Assembly (NCBI GenBank): GCA_003506895.1
Contig: DNXO01000162.1
Coordinates: 7,266-71,265, forward strand
Length of the DNA: 64,000 bases
Origin: Acetobacteraceae bacterium
GTDB lineage: Bacteria > Pseudomonadota > Alphaproteobacteria > Acetobacterales > Acetobacteraceae
Direction: 5' to 3'
Made by a program: the position numbers and the translations under genes
Notes under the pieces: generated by a model
Seen by the model: the letters and a program-made list of their open reading frames with translations, nothing else
Databases searched by the model: none
Told to the model about the DNA's origin: nothing
Shown: positions 60,623 through 64,000 of the stretch, in pieces
How the letters are laid out: each line of letters opens with the position of its first letter
Numbering within the stretch: the first letter of the stretch is position 1

Positions 60623-61957
60623 TCAGAACGTCAGCACCATGTCTGACGCGATGGTGAACGACCCATTGTCCTTGTTGCTGTTAAAAGCCCTGGCGCCGCC
60701 AAAATCATGATCGTAACGGACCTCCGGGCGGATCAGCAGGCCAGAGATTGCCGCCGGCAGGTCGGCCGGCTTGTAGGTTACACCGACCGTGATCGCACCG
60801 TAGGTCGTCGCATGCAGCGCGGTCGTAAGGGGCGTCGGGAAGCCCTTTTGGTACTGATCGAAGCCGTTGTTGGCACCAAATCCGGCAACAAAGAAATTGT
60901 TGTCGTCGCGATAGACTTCGGCGCGGCCGTTCAGCGTCAGCGTGTCGCTGATTGTATAGGCCGCATACTGGGCGATACCGAAAGCATTGGAGGCGGACGG
61001 TTTACCGGTCGCGTACCCAGTCGCCCCGAAGTCGTCGCGGATCAAGTTCAGCTCAGTCACCAGGGTTAGGTCACTTGTCGCCTTGTAGGTAATAACCACG
61101 TCGTTCTCATAACGGTAGTAACCGTCGGCATTGAACCTTGGCGTCAGGGCGCGAGTGGCGTTTTCCGGCCCGATATGGGTCAGTGCCAGAACGGTCAGGT
61201 TGCCGTCCAGCATGGTCAGGTTAACACCGCCAAGAAAGGCAACGGCGCTGTTGTTTTCACCCAGGGGCCCGAATGTTGTGTTCACGCCCGTATCGGCACC
61301 AAGATAGACATCCAGCAGACCGCTGACATGGCTGGTTGTCAGGACGCCGGTGTGCTTGAAGGGCAGGCCGAACTGGAAAATGTAAGAGTGCGAATAGAAC
61401 GGATTGGTCGAAGGATCGATCGTTTCGAAACCGAGCGGCGTCGGGTATTGACCAGCCTTGATGTCGATACCGCCATCAAACAGAACCGGTAGATGCGCCA
61501 GCGCGTTTGCTTCGACGATGTCGAATTGATTACGGTCATACGGGTTGACCTGGTCGAACTCGCCCAGGAAGTGGGTATAGCGAGCGTCGGAACCATACAT
61601 GCCCTGCAGCTTGAAGCCCCAGTCGAAATCTGTCGCCTTCGGATCGAGCGGCTTGTTCGCCGTCAACAGTATTTGGTTCAACAGGACCGTGTTCGGCTTG
61701 TCGGTCAGCAATTGGCCGAAATTCTGCTTCGGGCCGACCGGATTGAAGCTGACACCCACATCGCCCTGGGCAGACAGGTGGATACCGTTGATCCAATAGC
61801 CGGGTGGCGGCGCATCGGCAGAGGGGGCGACCGCGGGTTTCTCGGTTTCGGTCGCCGCGGCGGGTGCCGGTGTCTGAGCCGATGCCGGCACGGTCGTCGC
61901 GACAATCGTCGCCGCGGCCGCAAGCAACGCGCCTTGCCAGAGTCTATTTGTCGTCAT
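60623..61957 (-). CDS. Outer-membrane beta-barrel protein (OmpL-like porin-2 type)
   Basis: 444 residues from the ATG at 61957 (GGATAC upstream; the frame extends 93 bases further). Signal peptide to about residue 28 (VPASAQ). An Ala/Pro/Glu linker precedes a barrel of alternating amphipathic strands; many strands end in aromatic residues and the protein finishes with Phe (SDMVLTF), typical of outer-membrane insertion. It looks like the beta-barrel porin-2/OmpL family. Ends at the terminator 60559-60591. Monocistronic, adjacent to amtB but separated by a terminator. Confidence 0.85.
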   Translation of the reverse strand: MTTNRLWQGALLAAAATIVATTVPASAQTPAPAAATETEKPAVAPSADAPPPGYWINGIHLSAQGDVGVSFNPVGPKQNFGQLLTDKPNTVLLNQILLTANKPLDPKATDFDWGFKLQGMYGSDARYTHFLGEFDQVNPYDRNQFDIVEANALAHLPVLFDGGIDIKAGQYPTPLGFETIDPSTNPFYSHSYIFQFGLPFKHTGVLTTSHVSGLLDVYLGADTGVNTTFGPLGENNSAVAFLGGVNLTMLDGNLTVLALTHIGPENATRALTPRFNADGYYRYENDVVITYKATSDLTLVTELNLIRDDFGATGYATGKPSASNAFGIAQYAAYTISDTLTLNGRAEVYRDDNNFFVAGFGANNGFDQYQKGFPTPLTTALHATTYGAITVGVTYKPADLPAAISGLLIRPEVRYDHDFGGARAFNSNKDNGSFTIASDMVLTF

Positions 61958-62056
61958 TGTTTTGTATCCTGATCTGTGTGGACATATCCAAGCGTCCTGC
62001 AGCGGTCTATAAACCGTGATCGTTGCGCGAGGGTGTTCATGCGGCAACACATAGGC

Positions 62057-62089
62057 AAAAAAGGGCGCCCCGAAAAAGCCGAGACGCCC
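62057..62089 (-). terminator. Intrinsic terminator after amtB
   Basis: On the minus strand, 62089-62080 pairs with 62072-62063 (10 bp, two G-U pairs) with a 7-base loop and is followed by TTTTTT (62057-62062). Ten bases after the amtB stop codon; it closes the glnK-amtB unit. Confidence 0.85.
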
Positions 62090-62098
62090 CGTATTGCT

Positions 62099-63499
62099 TT
62101 AGAAAATCTGCTCGCCGTGCAGGACGATATCCAGACCTTCCCGTTCTTCTTCCTGGCCGACACGCAGGCCAACCAGGGCCTTCGTGATCATCAGCAGGAT
62201 CAGCGTCATGACACCGCTATAGACAACCGTGGAAAGCACGCCGATCGCTTGCAGCTTGAGCTGGTCAAGACCGCCCGGGCTACCGTCCGGAGTCGCGTCG
62301 GTGGCGGAGAGCGGCCCGTAGGAGAACACGCCGGTCAGCAGCGCGCCGATGATGCCACCGACCCCATGCACGCCGAAGGCGTCCAGGCTGTCGTCGTAAC
62401 CCAGCATGTGCTTCAGGGTTGTCGCGGACCAGAAGCAGATCACGCCGGCGGCGACGCCGATGATGATCGAGGCACCGGGAAGCACGAAACCCGAAGCCGG
62501 GGTGATCGCGACGAGGCCGGCAACGGCACCCGAAATCGCACCCAGGACCGAAGGCTTGCCCTTGGTGATCCACTCCGCGAACATCCAGCCCAAGGCGGCG
62601 GCGGCGGTGGCGATCTGCGTGACCGTCATGGCCATGCCGGCACGACCGTTGGCACCCACCGCGGAACCCGCGTTGAAGCCGAACCAGCCCACCCACAGCA
62701 GCGCCGCGCCGATGACGGCATAACCCACGTTATAGGGAGCCATGTTGTCGGTGCCGTAACCCACGCGCTTGCCGAGGACCAGGGCGCACACCAAGCCGGC
62801 AATGCCCGCGTTGATATGCACGACGGTGCCGCCAGCGAAGTCGAGCACGCCAAGCTGCGAGACCCAGCCGGTCGGCGCCCAAACCCAGTGGCAAACCGGC
62901 GAGTAAACCAGCAGCGACCACATGGTCATGAACAGGCACATGGCGGAGAACTTCATGCGATCGGCGAACGCACCGGCGATCAGCGCCGGGGTAATGATCG
63001 CGAAGGTCATCTGGAACATCATATAGACCGTCTCGGGGACGGTCTGAACGGCCGCCGCGTCGGTGCCCGCGCCCAACGTGAAGGCGATGTCAGCGCCCTT
63101 GGAGATGTTGGCCCCGATGCCGTTCAGCATGAACCGGGAGAAGTCGCCCATATAGGCGTTGCCGTTGGTAAAGGCGATGCTGTAGCCGGCGACGACCCAG
63201 ACAATCGTGACGATGCAGCAGATCGCGAACGACTGCATCATGGTCGCCAACACGTTCTTCTTGCGGACCATGCCGGCGTAGAACAGCGCCAAGCCCGGAA
63301 TGGTCATCAACAGCACCAGCGCGGTGCTGGTCAGCATCCACGCGGTGTCACCGGTATCGATCTTCGGGGGGCCGGCAGCGGCGGCAGCGGTGGCAGCCGC
63401 GGCGGCCGCCGGTGCCGCATCGTCGGCGAGTGCCGGAAGGGCGAGCAACAAAGCGAACATCAGCCCGCTAAGTCCCCAATATAAACGGGGTCTCTTCAT
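62099..63499 (-). CDS. amtB: Ammonium transporter AmtB
   Basis: 466 residues. A cleavable signal peptide (about 1-26, MFALLLALPALADD) and an Ala-rich segment precede 11 membrane segments. The two pore histidines are in GGTVVHINAGIAG and AFGVHGVGGIIG. Trimeric ammonium channel, gated by GlnK binding. Downstream of glnK by 28 bases and co-transcribed; ends at the terminator 62057-62089. Expression is expected under nitrogen limitation. Confidence 0.95.
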   Translation of the reverse strand: MKRPRLYWGLSGLMFALLLALPALADDAAPAAAAAATAAAAAGPPKIDTGDTAWMLTSTALVLLMTIPGLALFYAGMVRKKNVLATMMQSFAICCIVTIVWVVAGYSIAFTNGNAYMGDFSRFMLNGIGANISKGADIAFTLGAGTDAAAVQTVPETVYMMFQMTFAIITPALIAGAFADRMKFSAMCLFMTMWSLLVYSPVCHWVWAPTGWVSQLGVLDFAGGTVVHINAGIAGLVCALVLGKRVGYGTDNMAPYNVGYAVIGAALLWVGWFGFNAGSAVGANGRAGMAMTVTQIATAAAALGWMFAEWITKGKPSVLGAISGAVAGLVAITPASGFVLPGASIIIGVAAGVICFWSATTLKHMLGYDDSLDAFGVHGVGGIIGALLTGVFSYGPLSATDATPDGSPGGLDQLKLQAIGVLSTVVYSGVMTLILLMITKALVGLRVGQEEEREGLDIVLHGEQIF

Positions 63500-63527
63500 A
63501 GTCCTGTTTCCCTATCTTTCTTGCGGA

Positions 63528-63866
63528 TTACAGCGCTTCGGAATCGACTTCGCCGGTGCGGATGCGCATCGCGCGTTCGATATCCAGAACAAAAATCTTA
63601 CCGTCACCGATCTTGCCGGTGTGCGCGGCCTTCGAGATCGCTTCGATAACCTGGTCCGCCAGGTCGGCGGCAACCACGACTTCGATCTTTATCTTGGGCA
63701 GGAAACTCACGTGATATTCCGCGCCACGATATATTTCCGTCTGGCCCTTTTGCCTGCCAAAGCCCTTCACTTCCGACACGGTCAATCCCTGCACCCCAAG
63801 CGGGGTCAAGGCTTCCCGAACGTCGTCAAGCTTGAATGGCTTGATGATAGCCATGATGAGTTTCAT
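63528..63866 (-). CDS. glnK: Nitrogen regulatory protein P-II (GlnK)
   Basis: 112 residues. Trimeric sensor of 2-oxoglutarate, ATP/ADP and glutamine status. The T-loop contains the uridylylation site Tyr51 (RGAEYHVSFLP), and KIGDGKIFVLDIERAMRIRTGE is the B/C-loop ATP-binding region. Linkage to amtB supports the GlnK name; GlnB/GlnZ are the alternatives in this group. It should block AmtB when nitrogen-replete. Promoter at 63982-63997. Confidence 0.95.
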   Translation of the reverse strand: MKLIMAIIKPFKLDDVREALTPLGVQGLTVSEVKGFGRQKGQTEIYRGAEYHVSFLPKIKIEVVVAADLADQVIEAISKAAHTGKIGDGKIFVLDIERAMRIRTGEVDSEAL

Positions 63867-63981
63867 GTCGCCCGGTCCTCCGGTCTTTCATTGGGGTTGC
63901 GAGAAGCCTGCATCTCTTGTCCTGTCTTGCCGTTCCGCCACGCCGCCGCACGAAGCACCAGCCGGACGTGGCTGAATGGTA

Positions 63982-63997
63982 ATCAATAATCGTGCCA
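63982..63997 (-). promoter_or_regulatory. Sigma-54 promoter of glnK-amtB
   Basis: On the minus strand TGGCACGATTATTGAT matches the -24/-12 consensus TGGCACGN4TTGCW at every fixed position except the -12 C, which is A. It is 115 bases upstream of the glnK start. rpoN is encoded at 28287-29789 in this window, and glnK-amtB units are classical NtrC/sigma-54 targets. Confidence 0.65.
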
Positions 63998-64000
63998 ACA

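Noticed and set aside
1..64000. tRNA, rRNA or mobile-element genes
   Set aside because: None were recognised in any spacer, and the spacers are too short for most of them; a covariance search could still find small RNAs.

Overview
The window is a GC-rich alphaproteobacterial chromosome segment. The conserved blocks ybgC-tolQRAB-pal, lptC-lptA-lptB-rpoN-hpf, glnK-amtB and minCDE, together with the overall gene style, suggest Rhodospirillales and probably Acetobacteraceae. That placement is inference: no rRNA or tRNA gene is present to settle it. No transposase, integrase, phage gene or CRISPR array was seen.

Layout. 0.3-3.8 kb: an HtrA/DegP periplasmic protease, then the minCDE division-site operon, whose leader holds a perfect palindrome and a consensus DnaA box. 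3.9-7.3 kb: one very large mosaic secreted protein (alpha/beta hydrolase, four near-identical tryptophan-rich modules on Thr-Pro linkers, a central domain, and a type I secretion-like tail), followed by an AT-rich spacer. 7.8-12.4 kb: a phosphonate-type importer (phnC, phnD and two phnE permeases) and an orphan periplasmic binding protein. 12.5-15.5 kb: a small four-cysteine protein, a 10-formyl-THF-type formyl hydrolase/transferase, a 3-hydroxyisobutyryl-CoA hydrolase and an internally deleted MBL-fold remnant. 15.6-22.3 kb: the Tol-Pal cell-envelope operon and ruvAB. 22.4-27.5 kb: a membrane fatty-acid desaturase, a TPR-glycosyltransferase and the last heme steps hemE and hemH. 27.5-33.4 kb: the LPS-export/sigma-54/ribosome-hibernation operon and a peroxiredoxin.

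33.6-54.5 kb is an accessory catabolic region: a flavin-dependent hydroxylase, VOC and carboxymuconolactone-decarboxylase-like proteins, two Fe(II)/2-oxoglutarate oxygenases, a vapBC pair, a GMC oxidoreductase, cupin and EthD proteins. It continues with an operon carrying an arylmalonate-decarboxylase-like enzyme, a D-2-hydroxyacid dehydrogenase, an MFS permease and an orphan hybrid sensor kinase. A second MFS carrier, a TRAP transporter, and a ThDP enzyme/3-hydroxyacyl-CoA-dehydrogenase-like/SDR operon complete it. The parts fit uptake and oxidative breakdown of small aromatic or hydroxy/keto acids, but no substrate can be named. No DNA-binding regulator of a common family is encoded anywhere in this stretch.

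54.6-60.6 kb: a complete three-gene RND efflux system. 60.6-64 kb: an outer-membrane beta-barrel protein, then amtB and glnK transcribed leftward from a near-consensus sigma-54 promoter at the window edge; rpoN lies in the same window. Two convincing intrinsic terminators were found, one of them inside the coding end of the efflux outer-membrane gene.

Most attractive leads: the mosaic secreted hydrolase; the single-cysteine (Cys188) decarboxylase-like enzyme and its operon; the oxygenase cluster; and the regulatory signals (minC palindrome plus DnaA box, CtrA-like site, sigma-54 promoter, terminator within a gene).
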